Shown: positions 8,212 through 17,413 of the stretch, one piece after another
Layout: the number at the start of each line of letters is the position of its first letter
Numbering within the stretch: the stretch's first letter is position 1
Assembly: GCF_007671685.1 (NCBI RefSeq)
Contig: NZ_VCNL01000005.1
Coordinates: 248,001-312,000, forward strand
DNA from: Halorubrum salsamenti
Lineage (GTDB): Archaea; Halobacteriota; Halobacteria; Halobacteriales; Haloferacaceae
Direction: 5' to 3'
Length of the DNA: 64,000 nucleotides
Notes under the pieces: model-generated
Seen by the model: the letters and a program-made list of their open reading frames with translations, nothing else
Databases searched by the model: none
Told to the model about the DNA's origin: nothing
Made by a program: the position numbers and the translations under genes

Positions 8212-10200
8212 ATGGATGTACCGTACCCGTTTGCTGGAATCGTGGATCAGACGGCGATGAAGCGTGCCTTGCTCGTTAACGCCGTCAACCCAAACGTAAA
8301 TGGCGTGCTTATCCGGGGCGAGCGGGGGACCGCCAAGTCGACAGTGGTCCGTGCGTTGACCGACGTGCTTCCAGACATCGAAGTCGTCGCAGACTGCCCG
8401 TATGGCTGCCCACCCGACGATCCGGAGCGAATGTGTAGCAACTGTCGTGAACGATACGAGGTAGGAACCGAGTTCCCGGTCGATCGTCGGCGTATGCGGG
8501 TGGTGGATCTGCCGCTAAACGCCTCTGAGGACCGCGTCGTCGGAAGTATCGATCTCCAGCAGGCCGTTCGTGCCGGTGAGCAGACGTTCGAGCCGGGTAT
8601 ATTGGCGGAAGCCAACCAGAACATCCTTTACGTGGACGAGGTGAACCTGCTCGACGACCATATCGTCGATGTACTGCTTGACGCCGCGGCGATGGGCGAG
8701 AACATCGTCGAACGCGAAGGTGTCTCGTTCCGCCACCCGGCCGACTTCGTTCTCGTTGGGACGATGAATCCCGAAGAAGGAAACCTTCGTCCCCAACTCC
8801 TCGACCGCTTCGATCTAGTCGTTGACGTCGAGGCTAGTGACGATCCGTCGGAACGCGTCGAGATCGCCGAGCGTCGTGAAGCGTTCGATGCGGATCCAGA
8901 CGCATTTCGAGCGGCTTATCAAGACGAACAGCAGTCGCTCCGCGACCGCATCCGTGAATCCCGAGACCGCCTCGATGCGATCGAGATGAGCGAGGAGACG
9001 CTTCGAGACGCCTCCTATGAGGCGCTCCGCCAGCGCGCACACGGCATGCGCGCGGACATTGCCATCAATCGCGTGGCTCGCTCCATCGCTGCGCTCGATG
9101 GCGCAGGCGAGGTAACCGACGCACACGTCGCAGAGGCCCAATACTTCGTGTTCCCCCATAGAGTCGAAGGTGTCCCGGAAATGAGCTTCGGCGAGGGGCT
9201 CATCTCGACAGGTGACGACAGTGAAGAATCTGAGACTGACGAGGAAGACAAAGACGACCCCGATGGCGACGAAAACGCCGACGCGGAAGGCGGCGGGTTG
9301 CCCATTGCCGAAGATGAGGGGTCCTACACGGTGGACCGGACCGCCATCAATCCCTCGAAAGATCGCACGGTGCGGACCGCGCTTGCGCGACGCACGCCCT
9401 CACGGGTGGACGTGCGGAGCGGCCGATACGTCCGTTCGCGAATCGAAGAGGATGTCGACGACGTGGCCATCGACGCGACACTGCGGGCGGCCGCTCCACA
9501 CCAGCGCCGGCGGGGGGGCGACGGCGGTCTCCGCGTCAAACCCAGAGACCTACGGCAGAAACTCCGTGAACGGACCGCCCGCGCGCTGGTGGTGTTTGTC
9601 GTCGACGCCAGTGGAAGCGTGATGAGCGGCCGCCAGATGAGAGAGACCAAGCGCGGTCTCCTCTCACTTATCGAAGACGCCTATCGGGCACGCAACCGGG
9701 TCGCTGTGGTGGTGTTCCGAGGCGAAAGCGCGTTCACCCTCGTCGAGCCCACGCGGAGCCACCGACTGGCTCGCGACGCCGTTTCTCAGTTGACAGTTGG
9801 CGGGAACACACCACTTGCTCACGGTCTCGTCGAATCGTATCGGCTGATCGAGCGGGAGAAGCGCCGTGACCAAGACCTCTACCCCCTGACAGTCCTGCTG
9901 TCCGATGGTCAGTCGAACGTCGAGTACCGCGAGGACGGCGATCCGAGACGAGATGCGTTTCGTGCTGCCGCGCTGTTCGACGAGAACGACATCCCATCCG
10001 TGTTCGTCGACACTGGCTACAAGATCGACACGACGCCCGACGAGATCTGGACGGACCGGAAAGCAAAGCGCATGAAACGCAAGCGCTTCGAGCGTAACCA
10101 AGAGTTCGCCGAGACAATGGGAGCCGACTACTTGCCGCTGATCGACCTCCCACGAGACGCCAACATCGTGGCCGAAGAAGGAGAGGAAGGAACAGCGTGA
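8212..10200 (+). CDS. Chelatase-type AAA+ ATPase with C-terminal VWA domain (ChlD/BchD/CobT-like)
   Basis: A 662-residue protein. The AAA+ module (1-330) has Walker [10 protein letters not shown], Walker [14 protein letters not shown] and sensor-1 [11 protein letters not shown] four-cysteine insertion ([10 protein letters not shown], then CSNC) is typical of this ATPase group. An acidic linker of Asp/Glu-rich sequence follows (about 338-360). The C-terminal VWA domain has a MIDAS motif DASGS, a GGNTPLAHG loop and LLSDGQSN. In Mg- and Co-chelatases such motors drive metal insertion by a large catalytic subunit (BchH/CobN), which is absent from this window. A role in maturing a metalloenzyme of the neighbouring pathway is equally possible. 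Confidence 0.85.
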   Translation: MDVPYPFAGIVDQTAMKRALLVNAVNPNVNGVLIRGERGTAKSTVVRALTDVLPDIEVVADCPYGCPPDDPERMCSNCRERYEVGTEFPVDRRRMRVVDLPLNASEDRVVGSIDLQQAVRAGEQTFEPGILAEANQNILYVDEVNLLDDHIVDVLLDAAAMGENIVEREGVSFRHPADFVLVGTMNPEEGNLRPQLLDRFDLVVDVEASDDPSERVEIAERREAFDADPDAFRAAYQDEQQSLRDRIRESRDRLDAIEMSEETLRDASYEALRQRAHGMRADIAINRVARSIAALDGAGEVTDAHVAEAQYFVFPHRVEGVPEMSFGEGLISTGDDSEESETDEEDKDDPDGDENADAEGGGLPIAEDEGSYTVDRTAINPSKDRTVRTALARRTPSRVDVRSGRYVRSRIEEDVDDVAIDATLRAAAPHQRRRGGDGGLRVKPRDLRQKLRERTARALVVFVVDASGSVMSGRQMRETKRGLLSLIEDAYRARNRVAVVVFRGESAFTLVEPTRSHRLARDAVSQLTVGGNTPLAHGLVESYRLIEREKRRDQDLYPLTVLLSDGQSNVEYREDGDPRRDAFRAAALFDENDIPSVFVDTGYKIDTTPDEIWTDRKAKRMKRKRFERNQEFAETMGADYLPLIDLPRDANIVAEEGEEGTA

Positions 10201-10292
10201 ACCGGTTCCATCCTACAAAGCAAAGCGCGATCGGACCGACAGTCACCACCCGATCAGACACCCCCAACCGTCACAATCCGAACACGTAACCG

Positions 10293-11384
10293 ATGACTAA
10301 CCACAATACCAGACAGCAAGAGACGACGCCCGACACCGGATCGTTCGCAAGCCAGACGTTCCCGTTCACGGCCATCGTCGATCAGACCGAAATGAAGCGT
10401 GCGCTCGTGTTGAACGCCATCAACCCGGATATCGGCGGCGTACTGATCCGGGGCGAGCGAGGGACCGCCAAGTCGACGGCGGCCCGTGCGCTGGCTGAGG
10501 TGCTTCCGGACATTGATGTCGTTGAGGACTGTCCATACGGCTGTCCTCCCGACGATCCGGACCGAATGTGTAGTGACTGTCGCGATCGACACGGCGGCGA
10601 CGGAGCACTGCCGACGGCATCTCGGCCGATGCGAGTCGTGGACCTGCCACTGAACGCCTCGGAGGACCGCGTCGTGGGAAGTATCGACCTCGAACGAGCA
10701 GTTCAGGCGGGCGAACGCGAATTCGAGCCAGGTATCTTGGCGGAAGCCAACCGGAACATCCTCTATGTGGACGAAGTAAACCTGCTCGACGACCACATTG
10801 TCGACGTGCTGCTTGACGCCGCGGCGATGGGCGAAAACATCGTCGAACGCGAAGGTGTCTCGTTCCGCCATCCGGCCGAGTTCATCCTTGTCGGCACGAT
10901 GAACCCGGAGGAGGGAGACCTCCGCCCCCAACTGCTCGACCGCTTCGGGCTGGTGGTTGATGTCGAGGGCGTCAACGAGGTCGACGATCGGGTCGAGATC
11001 AGCCAGCGTCGTGCCGCCTTCGAGGCAGATCCGGACGCATTCAGAGCAGAGTATGCGTCCGACCAAGCGACGCTGCGGTCGGAGATCGTTGAAGCTCGTG
11101 AACATCTTGACGGTGTCGACCTCGGCGACGACATCGCGGAACTCATCGCGGGGATGAACATCGAGCTCGACGTCGACGGCCACCGCGGCGACATCACACT
11201 CCGGCGCGTGGCTAGGACGCTGGCGGCGTTCGAGGGAGACGACGAGGTGAGTGCGCGTACCGTCCGGCGCGTCGCGCGGATGGCGCTGGAACACCGGCTC
11301 CAGCGACTGCCGTTCGAGGAGGAAGAACAAGACGTACTGAGTACGTTCCACGACGTGCGGCGCGACCTCGGGCTGGAAGACTGA
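10293..11384 (+). CDS. Chelatase-type AAA+ ATPase subunit I (ChlI/BchI-like)
   Basis: A 363-residue paralogue of the AAA+ part of the preceding gene, without linker or VWA domain. Walker [10 protein letters not shown], the [10 protein letters not shown] and CSDC cysteine insertion, [13 protein letters not shown] and GTMNPEEG are all kept. The two ATPase domains are so alike that a local duplication followed by loss or gain of the VWA half is likely. An I-type and a D-type subunit together would form the usual two-ring chelatase motor. The gap to the upstream gene is 92 bases, so co-transcription is plausible. An IS200/IS605 element starts about 70 bases after its stop. Confidence 0.87.
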   Translation: MTNHNTRQQETTPDTGSFASQTFPFTAIVDQTEMKRALVLNAINPDIGGVLIRGERGTAKSTAARALAEVLPDIDVVEDCPYGCPPDDPDRMCSDCRDRHGGDGALPTASRPMRVVDLPLNASEDRVVGSIDLERAVQAGEREFEPGILAEANRNILYVDEVNLLDDHIVDVLLDAAAMGENIVEREGVSFRHPAEFILVGTMNPEEGDLRPQLLDRFGLVVDVEGVNEVDDRVEISQRRAAFEADPDAFRAEYASDQATLRSEIVEAREHLDGVDLGDDIAELIAGMNIELDVDGHRGDITLRRVARTLAAFEGDDEVSARTVRRVARMALEHRLQRLPFEEEEQDVLSTFHDVRRDLGLED

Positions 11385-11659
11385 GCAACCGACTGGGAGA
11401 CCGAACAACGCTCCCAAAGCGTGTGCGGTTAGCTGGATATAGGCGCTAAGCCCCCACCCTCAACGGAGCGACCGAAGGGAGCGGAGTAGGGTGGGGATAC
11501 AGCGTCCCCAGAAATCGAAGATTTCTGGTGTGCGAACGAGACGCGGAGCGTCTCGTCAACGCCGTCATCATCTGTTCATACAGCGATACGGTTGCAGGCC
11601 CACAGACCCACGTAGTCGCAACGTTTTTCATTGGGGTACCGTACAACAGTACGAACCCA

Positions 11660-12067
11660 ATGGAATACGACCTCGATTCGGGAGCGCATTCGACGTACTC
11701 CCTGCACTACCACCTGATACTCACTACGAAGTATCGGCGCGGAGTGCTAACCGAGGAGCGAACCCAATTCATTCGCGGGGTCATCAGCGGGTTCACGGAT
11801 AAGTACGGCGTCGAACTGACGAACCTCGACGGAGAGGACGACCACGTTCACATCCTGTTCCGAGCGAAACCAACCACAGACCTCGTGAAGTTCATCAACA
11901 CGGTCAAGGGCGCGACCGCCCGCCGTATCCGCAACGAGTACGAGGACGAACTGAAAACCGAACTGTGGGGCGACTCGTTCTGGAACGACTCGTACTGCCT
12001 CGTCTCGACGGGGCAGGTGTCTCTGGACGTGCTGAAACAGTACGTCGAAGACCAGCGGGAGAGCTGA
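11660..12067 (+). CDS. tnpA: IS200-type Y1 transposase TnpA
   Basis: A 135-residue HUH single-strand transposase. It has the DDHVHILF metal-binding HUH motif (His-x-His), and a catalytic Tyr near the C-terminus in LDVLKQYVEDQ. The start is taken at the ATG at 11660, since MEYDLDSGAHSTYSLHYHL fits the family N-terminus; longer in-frame versions run back into the left end. It looks intact. Its stop overlaps the tnpB ATG (TGATG). Confidence 0.92.
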   Translation: MEYDLDSGAHSTYSLHYHLILTTKYRRGVLTEERTQFIRGVISGFTDKYGVELTNLDGEDDHVHILFRAKPTTDLVKFINTVKGATARRIRNEYEDELKTELWGDSFWNDSYCLVSTGQVSLDVLKQYVEDQRES

Positions 12068-13311
12068 TGTACTACGCCTACAAGTACCGCCTCAAGCCGT
12101 CCGCCGCCCACCGCAAGGAGTTGGACCGCCACCGCGATATTTGTCGACAACTCTACAACCACACGCTCTACCGTCTCAACGAGTACCAAGACGAACACGG
12201 CAACCTTCCGTCCATGACCACGCTTCGGTCGGAACTACCCGACCTCAAGAACTGGTGGGACGATCTCTCCGACGTGTACTCGAAGGTGCTCCAAACCGTC
12301 GTTGAACGGTTGTTCGACAACCTCAAAGGACTCTCAAAACTCAAGGAGAACGGCTACGGCGTCGGTCAACTCAAGTGGAAGCCGCCACGCGAGTTCCGCA
12401 GTTTCACCTACAGTCAGTCTGGCTTCAAGCTCGACAAGAAGGGCGGTCAGGCTGTGCTGTCCCTCTCGAAACTCGCGGACATACCGATTCGGCTTCACCG
12501 CGCCATCCCCGACGACGCGAACCTCAAACAGGTCACGGTCAAGAAGGAACCGACGGGCGAGTGGTTCGCCACGTTCGGAGTCCAAATGGACCGTGAACCG
12601 CCCGAACCGCCTGAGAATCCCGAGCGGTGCGTCGGCATTGACGTGGGGATTCTCAAGTACGCCCACGACACCGACGGGACCGCCGTCGGGTCGCTCGACC
12701 TCTCGGACGAACGGGACCGTCTGGAACGCGAACAGCGGTCCCTCTCACGGAAGGAACACGGGTCGAACAACTACGAGAAGCAACGGCGGCGGGTCGCTGA
12801 GTGTCACGCCGATCTCCGACGGAAGCGCCGCGACTTCCTGCACAAGCTCTCGAACTACTACGCTCGGGAGTACGACCTCGTGGCGGTCGAAGAGCTGAAC
12901 GTGAAAGGGATGCTCGAATTCCCGTCGAACAGCCGCAACACGGCGTCTGCCGCGTGGCAAACGTTCCTCTCGTTGCTCGAATACAAGTGCGAGCGTGAAG
13001 GAACGCACTTCGTCGCCGTGAATCCGAGAGGGACGACCAAGGAGTGCGCGTCGTGCGGCGTTTCGACCGACAAGCCGTTGTGGGTCCGTGAACACTCCTG
13101 TTCCGCCTGCGGGTTTGAGGCGGACAGGGACGCGAACGCGGCGTGGAACATCCGTTCTCGCGGCCTCAAGGACGTAGGAGTGGGACACTCCGAAGGAACG
13201 CCTGTGGAGACTGCGCTCCCTGTGGACACCGACTCGGTGTCTGCAAAGCGCGTCGTGGAAGCAGGAAGCCCTACCCTCAAGGAGCGAACGGCGTCAGCCG
13301 TGAGCGAGTAG
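12067..13311 (+). CDS. tnpB: TnpB RNA-guided nuclease of the IS605 element
   Basis: A 414-residue TnpB, apparently intact. RuvC-I Asp lies in CVGIDVGILKYA, RuvC-II Glu in DLVAVEELNVKGML, a zinc finger in CASCGVS with CSACG, and RuvC-III Asp in ADRDANAAWNI. TnpB proteins are RNA-guided DNA nucleases that help IS200/IS605 elements persist; the guide comes from the element's right end. The stop codon lies inside the right-end hairpin, as expected when tnpB and the guide RNA overlap. Confidence 0.92.
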   Translation: MYYAYKYRLKPSAAHRKELDRHRDICRQLYNHTLYRLNEYQDEHGNLPSMTTLRSELPDLKNWWDDLSDVYSKVLQTVVERLFDNLKGLSKLKENGYGVGQLKWKPPREFRSFTYSQSGFKLDKKGGQAVLSLSKLADIPIRLHRAIPDDANLKQVTVKKEPTGEWFATFGVQMDREPPEPPENPERCVGIDVGILKYAHDTDGTAVGSLDLSDERDRLEREQRSLSRKEHGSNNYEKQRRRVAECHADLRRKRRDFLHKLSNYYAREYDLVAVEELNVKGMLEFPSNSRNTASAAWQTFLSLLEYKCEREGTHFVAVNPRGTTKECASCGVSTDKPLWVREHSCSACGFEADRDANAAWNIRSRGLKDVGVGHSEGTPVETALPVDTDSVSAKRVVEAGSPTLKERTASAVSE

Positions 13312-13318
13312 GGTAGGG
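13269..13318 (+). ncRNA. Right-end hairpin, probable omega-RNA scaffold of the IS605 TnpB
   Basis: A 9-bp outer stem (CCCTACCCT/AGGGTAGGG) encloses an inner stem-loop containing GAACGGCG and AGCCGT. The same fold and loop sequence occur at the 3' end of the second tnpB (42057-42106, minus strand). The family's guide RNAs are made from this end, with the guide taken from the flank beyond TAGTTCAC, here bases after about 13327. The transcript itself is inferred, not seen. Confidence 0.5.
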
Positions 13319-13516
13319 TAGTTCACGTCTTATTCTTGTACTCGTTTCATCAACGTCGTACTGGTATGATTTTTAACGTCGTGTTGGTCGCTCTGATGGG
13401 TGATTTCACCGGCTATTGGTAAGTACCATCATATTTATCATGTATGATCAGTAACTGTTTGGTGGGAACACACACCATGAAGGATGGTGACGAACAGCTG
13501 TTCCCGGAGAAGACCC

Positions 13517-14338
13517 ATGCCAGAGTACGATTTCGACGGTAAGGTTGCGTTTGTCACTGGTGCCGGGCACGGCCAGGGACAGTCACACGCACAGCACTAC
13601 GCGAAACACGGTGCCGACGTCGTCGTCACCGATATCTGCGAGAACATCGACACCAATCCCTACGACCTCAGTACCCCTGACGAACTGGAGGAAACGGCGA
13701 GTCTCGTCGAAGACGAGGGGCAGGAGGCACTTGCGGTCCAAATGGACGTCCGCGAGGAGGACGAGGTGGAGGCGGCCGTCGAGCAAGCAGTCGATCACTT
13801 CGGTCACATCGACATCCTCGCGAACAACGCTGGCATCTTCAACGCCGCCGACGCGACTGAGATGACCGAGCAGCAGTGGGATGATATGATCGACACGAAC
13901 CTGAAAGGGGTGTGGCTCTGTGCGAAACACGTCGGCCAGCACTTCATCGACCGCGGCGACGGTGGGAAAATCATCTCCACGGCGTCGACGGCGGCGTTCA
14001 CGGCCTCCCCCGGCAACGGCCACTACGTCGCCGCCAAGCACGGGGTCCGCGGGCTGACGAAGACGCTAGCGCTCGAACTTGCGGAGTACGACGTCAACGT
14101 CAATGCGGTCGCACCAACGGGGATGGACACCCCGATGATTTCGGGATACGTCGAAGCTTACGGCGAGGAACTTCTCGAAGAGACGATGGCCATGACTGGA
14201 CCATCCAATATCTTCGGGGACGGCGGGATGCTCCAATCCAAGGAGATCAGCGAGGCGTACATGTGGCTCTCAAGCGACGCCGCACGCTACGTCACCGGAA
14301 CCACGCTAAAAGTAGACGCAGGAATGACGGCGAAGTAA
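13517..14338 (+). CDS. SDR array copy 1 (carveol/levodione dehydrogenase-like)
   Basis: A 273-residue SDR. It has the TGAGHGQGQSHA cofactor loop, ANNAGIF, the catalytic Ser in STASTAA and YVAAK, and an ending LKVDAGMTAK. The GQG-SHA variant resembles the SDR group known from mycofactocin-coupled dehydrogenases that act on terpenoid or alicyclic alcohols with tightly held NAD. No mycofactocin genes are visible here. The start MPEYDFDGK is shared with its paralogues and follows a GGAGAAG stretch. The gene opens a tandem array of closely similar SDRs with short spacers, probably one transcript. Confidence 0.88.
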   Translation: MPEYDFDGKVAFVTGAGHGQGQSHAQHYAKHGADVVVTDICENIDTNPYDLSTPDELEETASLVEDEGQEALAVQMDVREEDEVEAAVEQAVDHFGHIDILANNAGIFNAADATEMTEQQWDDMIDTNLKGVWLCAKHVGQHFIDRGDGGKIISTASTAAFTASPGNGHYVAAKHGVRGLTKTLALELAEYDVNVNAVAPTGMDTPMISGYVEAYGEELLEETMAMTGPSNIFGDGGMLQSKEISEAYMWLSSDAARYVTGTTLKVDAGMTAK

Positions 14339-14350
14339 TCAACCACAACA

Positions 14351-15172
14351 ATGCCAGAGTACGACTTCAGCGGCAAGGTCGCGTTCGTCACCGGCGCCGC
14401 ACATGGACAGGGACGATCACACGCACAGCACTACGCGAAACACGGCGCCGATGTCGTCGTCACCGACATCGGCCATGACATGGAGTCCGTCCCCTACGAT
14501 CTCGGCACGAGCGACGAACTGGCGGAGACGGCAGATCTAGTGGGAGACGAAGGTCAGGAAGCGCTCGCGATCGAGATGGACGTCTCCGATGAGACCCAGG
14601 TCGAGTCCGCTGTCGACGAGGCGCTCGAAGAGTTCGGCCACATCGACATCCTCGCCAACAACGCCGGTATCGGATCGATGGCCGACGCAACGGAGATGCC
14701 CGAACAGCAGTGGGACGAGATGATCGATACGAACCTCAAAGGCGTCTGGCTCTGCTCGAAACACGTCGGGCAACACTTCATCGACCGCGGTGACGGCGGC
14801 AAGATCGTCTCCACCGCATCAACTGCCGGCGCCATCGGACTTCCTAGCCAGGGTCACTATGTCGCAGCCAAACACGGCGTTGTCGGACTGACGAAGACGC
14901 TGGCGCTCGAACTCGCCGAATACGACGTCAATGTCAACTGTATCGGTCCAACCGGCATCGACACGCCGATGATTTCCGGCATCACCGAAGCCTACGGTGA
15001 GGAGGCACTTGAAGAGATGACCGAGATCACCGGCCCGTGGAACGTGTTCGGCGACGGCGGGATGCTCGAATCGAAGGACATCAGCGAGGCGTACATGTGG
15101 CTCTCCAGCGACGCTGCCCGGTACGTCACCGGGATCTATCTCCCCGTCGACGCCGGGTTCCTCGCAAAGTGA
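14351..15172 (+). CDS. SDR array copy 2
   Basis: A 273-residue paralogue of copy 1 beginning MPEYDFSGKVAFVTG. The cofactor loop TGAAHGQGRSHA, ANNAGIG, STASTAG and YVAAK are intact, so it should be active. It differs from copy 1 mainly in the substrate-side segment (residues ~190-240: SGITEAYGEEALEEMTEITGPW). That is where SDR substrate pockets vary, so the copies may serve different stereoisomers or successive alcohols. The spacer from copy 1 is 12 bases. Confidence 0.88.
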   Translation: MPEYDFSGKVAFVTGAAHGQGRSHAQHYAKHGADVVVTDIGHDMESVPYDLGTSDELAETADLVGDEGQEALAIEMDVSDETQVESAVDEALEEFGHIDILANNAGIGSMADATEMPEQQWDEMIDTNLKGVWLCSKHVGQHFIDRGDGGKIVSTASTAGAIGLPSQGHYVAAKHGVVGLTKTLALELAEYDVNVNCIGPTGIDTPMISGITEAYGEEALEEMTEITGPWNVFGDGGMLESKDISEAYMWLSSDAARYVTGIYLPVDAGFLAK

Positions 15173-15195
15173 GTCAACCACGAACCTAAAAAAAG

Positions 15196-16017
15196 ATGGT
15201 AGAATACGACTTCAGCGGCAAGGTGGCGTTCGTCACCGGCGCCGCACATGGACAGGGCGAATCGCACGCGGTCAATTACGCGAAACACGGCGCCGATGTC
15301 GTCGTCACCGACATCTGTGAGGATATCGAATCGAACCCGTACCCGATGGGAACGGGTGACGAACTCGAAGACACCGCCCAGCAGGTCGAAGACGAAGGGC
15401 AGGAGGCGCTCGTGATCGAGATGGACGTCCGCGAGGAGGACGAAGTTGAGGCCGCCGTCGAACAGGCGGTCGATCACTTCGGCCGCATCGACATCCTCGC
15501 AAACAACGCCGGCATTTGGAATATGGCGGATCTGACCCAGCTGGACGAAAAGCAGTGGGACGAACTGATCGATACAAATCTCAAAGGCGTTTGGCTCTGC
15601 TCGAAACACGTCGGCCAGCACTTCATCGACCGCGGCGACGGTGGCAAGATCGTCAACACCTCCTCGACTGCGGGGTTCACTGGTATTCCCGGTGGCGGCC
15701 ACTACGTCGCGGCAAAACACGGCGTTCGGGGGCTGACGAAGACGCTAGCATTAGAACTCGCCGAGTACGACGTCAACGTCAACACTGTTGCACCCACAGG
15801 CGTGGACACTCCACTCACCGCGGGCATGATGGAGGCCTACGGCGAGGAGACGATGGGTGAGATGATCGAAGTGACCGGACCGTTCAACGTGTTCGGCGAC
15901 GGCGGGATGATAGATGCACAGGACATCAGCGACGCGTATATGTGGCTGTCGAGCGACGCCGCGCGCTACGTCACTGGAACCACGATCAAAGTAGACGCAG
16001 GCTTCACTGCGAAATAA
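15196..16017 (+). CDS. SDR array copy 3
   Basis: A 273-residue paralogue beginning MVEYDFSGKVAFVTG. It has TGAAHGQGESHA, ANNAGIW, NTSSTAG and YVAAK. The Arg following GQG in copies 2, 4 and 5 is Glu here (GQGESHA), which may alter cofactor phosphate recognition or stability. The substrate-loop region is TAGMMEAYGEETMGEMIEVTG. It starts 23 bases after copy 2, and copy 4 starts 5 bases after its stop. Confidence 0.88.
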   Translation: MVEYDFSGKVAFVTGAAHGQGESHAVNYAKHGADVVVTDICEDIESNPYPMGTGDELEDTAQQVEDEGQEALVIEMDVREEDEVEAAVEQAVDHFGRIDILANNAGIWNMADLTQLDEKQWDELIDTNLKGVWLCSKHVGQHFIDRGDGGKIVNTSSTAGFTGIPGGGHYVAAKHGVRGLTKTLALELAEYDVNVNTVAPTGVDTPLTAGMMEAYGEETMGEMIEVTGPFNVFGDGGMIDAQDISDAYMWLSSDAARYVTGTTIKVDAGFTAK

Positions 16018-16022
16018 CGACG

Positions 16023-16844
16023 ATGCCAGAGTACGACTTCGACGGTAAGGTCGCGTTCGTCACCGGTGCCGCACACGGACAGGGACGATCGCATGCACAG
16101 CACTACGCGAAACACGGCGCCGATGTCGTCGTCACCGACATCGGCCATAACATGGACACCGTACCGTACGATCTCGGTACACCGGATGAGCTCGAAGAGA
16201 CAGTAAGTCTAGTCGAGGAGGAGGAGCAGGAGGCGCTTGCGATCGAGATGGACGTTCGCGACGAAGCACAGGTTGAATCCGCCGTTGAGGAAGCGATCGA
16301 TCACTTCGGCCGCATCGACATCCTCGCGAACAACGCCGGTATCGAGTCTATGGCGGACGCGGTAAAGATGGACGAAGTGACGTGGGACGAGATGTTGGAC
16401 ACGAATCTGAAAGGCGCGTGGCTCTGTGCGAAACACGTCGGCCAGCACTTCATCGACCGCGGCGACGGTGGCAAGATCGTCTCCACCTCCTCGACAGCGG
16501 GGCTGATCGGAGCGCCTAGCAACGCCCACTACGTCTCGGCGAAGTGGGGGATCCGTGGCCTGACAAAGACGCTGGCGCTCGAACTCGCCGAGTACGATGT
16601 CAACGTCAACTGCGTCTGTCCGACCGTAGTTAACACCCCAATGATCTCGGGGATGACGGAGGCGTACGGCGAGGAGGTGTTCGAGGACATGGCGATCAGC
16701 GGCCCGATGAACATCTTCAATCCGGAAGATCCTGGCATCGAGTCCAGCGACATCAGTGAAGCATATATGTGGCTCTCTAGCGACGCCGCCCGCTACGTCA
16801 CCGGAATTGCTCTGCCTGTCGACGCCGGGTTCGTCGCGAAATGA
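16023..16844 (+). CDS. SDR array copy 4
   Basis: A 273-residue paralogue beginning MPEYDFDGKVAFVTG. The catalytic Ser is in STSSTAG and the Tyr/Lys pair in YVSAKWG, where the other four copies have AAKHG. The C-terminal loop is the most divergent of copies 1-4 (ISGPMNIFNPEDPGIES), so altered specificity is likely. The start at 16023 is supported by the conserved N-terminus; a longer frame would overlap copy 3. A decayed 3' end of another copy follows at 16860. Confidence 0.88.
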   Translation: MPEYDFDGKVAFVTGAAHGQGRSHAQHYAKHGADVVVTDIGHNMDTVPYDLGTPDELEETVSLVEEEEQEALAIEMDVRDEAQVESAVEEAIDHFGRIDILANNAGIESMADAVKMDEVTWDEMLDTNLKGAWLCAKHVGQHFIDRGDGGKIVSTSSTAGLIGAPSNAHYVSAKWGIRGLTKTLALELAEYDVNVNCVCPTVVNTPMISGMTEAYGEEVFEDMAISGPMNIFNPEDPGIESSDISEAYMWLSSDAARYVTGIALPVDAGFVAK

Positions 16845-16859
16845 GCTAACAACTCTTAT

Positions 16860-16941
16860 TTGGCGTCTCTCTGGCTGTTCAACTACGCCACCTGCTACGT
16901 CACTGGGGTCGGGTTGCCGACCAACAGGGATGCGGCCGCAA
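16860..16941 (+). pseudogene. Decayed 3' end of a sixth SDR copy
   Basis: The plus-strand translation SLWLFNYATCYVTGVGLPT, ending DAAAK, lines up with the shared C-terminus of the array (MWLSSDAARYVTG, then PVDAGFVAK). About 27 codons remain, with many substitutions and no upstream body. It is best read as the scar of a deleted or recombined copy. Confidence 0.6.
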
Positions 16942-16957
16942 AACGGCGTCCTCTAGA

Positions 16958-17263
16958 TTACTCCAAGGATACTGTTGGGTTCTCTTCACTCCAGTACGAT
17001 GCGAGGGAGACAGCTAGCAACACACCTGTAATAAAAGCCACCGTGAGTGTCATCGGCTCAACAGCGTCACGGTATACCCACGCCAGCGCTCCCGAAACTC
17101 CTGCGTTCGCGCTACCCCAGAGTACGTTTAGCCGAGCGCTTGATTCAGCACCGAACGGCGTCATATGACGGTGGCCAGTGATCCCACGAACGAAATGTGG
17201 AACCGCATTCGTTCCGAAAACACCGATGACGGCGAAGACCACGAGTTCAGTAATCGTTGCCAT
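16958..17263 (-). CDS. Small conserved membrane protein
   Basis: A 101-residue protein starting MATITELVVFAVIGVFGTNAVPHFVRG. It has three hydrophobic segments (about 5-20, 45-65, 72-92). The GTNAVPHFVRGITGHRHMTPFG and NVLWGSANAG blocks resemble a small family of unknown function found in bacteria and archaea. It lies antisense between SDR copies 4 and 5, next to the decayed copy, and so interrupts the array. The downstream ATG at 17263 is preferred over an upstream start. No function is assigned. Confidence 0.6.
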   Translation of the reverse strand: MATITELVVFAVIGVFGTNAVPHFVRGITGHRHMTPFGAESSARLNVLWGSANAGVSGALAWVYRDAVEPMTLTVAFITGVLLAVSLASYWSEENPTVSLE

Positions 17264-17413
17264 ATTCGTATTATGAGAAACGAAATAATAATATCCAGGG
17301 CGAGACGGCATAGCTAGGCAACGTCCTCGCCGTGATGAATTTGAGACTTCCTTCGGGTTTCCGTGTCGCTACCACCGTAAACTAATTGGTTGAGTAGTTC
17401 TCAACCATTTATT

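Larger units (their letters stand above)
11452..13326 (+). mobile_element. IS200/IS605-family element with tnpA and tnpB
   Basis: It is bounded by two subterminal palindromes. The left end hairpin is 11452-11496, with 9-bp arms CCCCACCCT and AGGGTGGGG. The right end hairpin is 13269-13318, with arms CCCTACCCT and AGGGTAGGG, followed by TAGTTCAC. Between them lie tnpA and tnpB overlapping by 1 base, the typical autonomous IS605 layout. Such elements move as single strands and leave no target duplication. It separates the chelatase genes from the SDR array, so it probably entered an originally continuous cluster. Exact ends are approximate. Confidence 0.85.
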
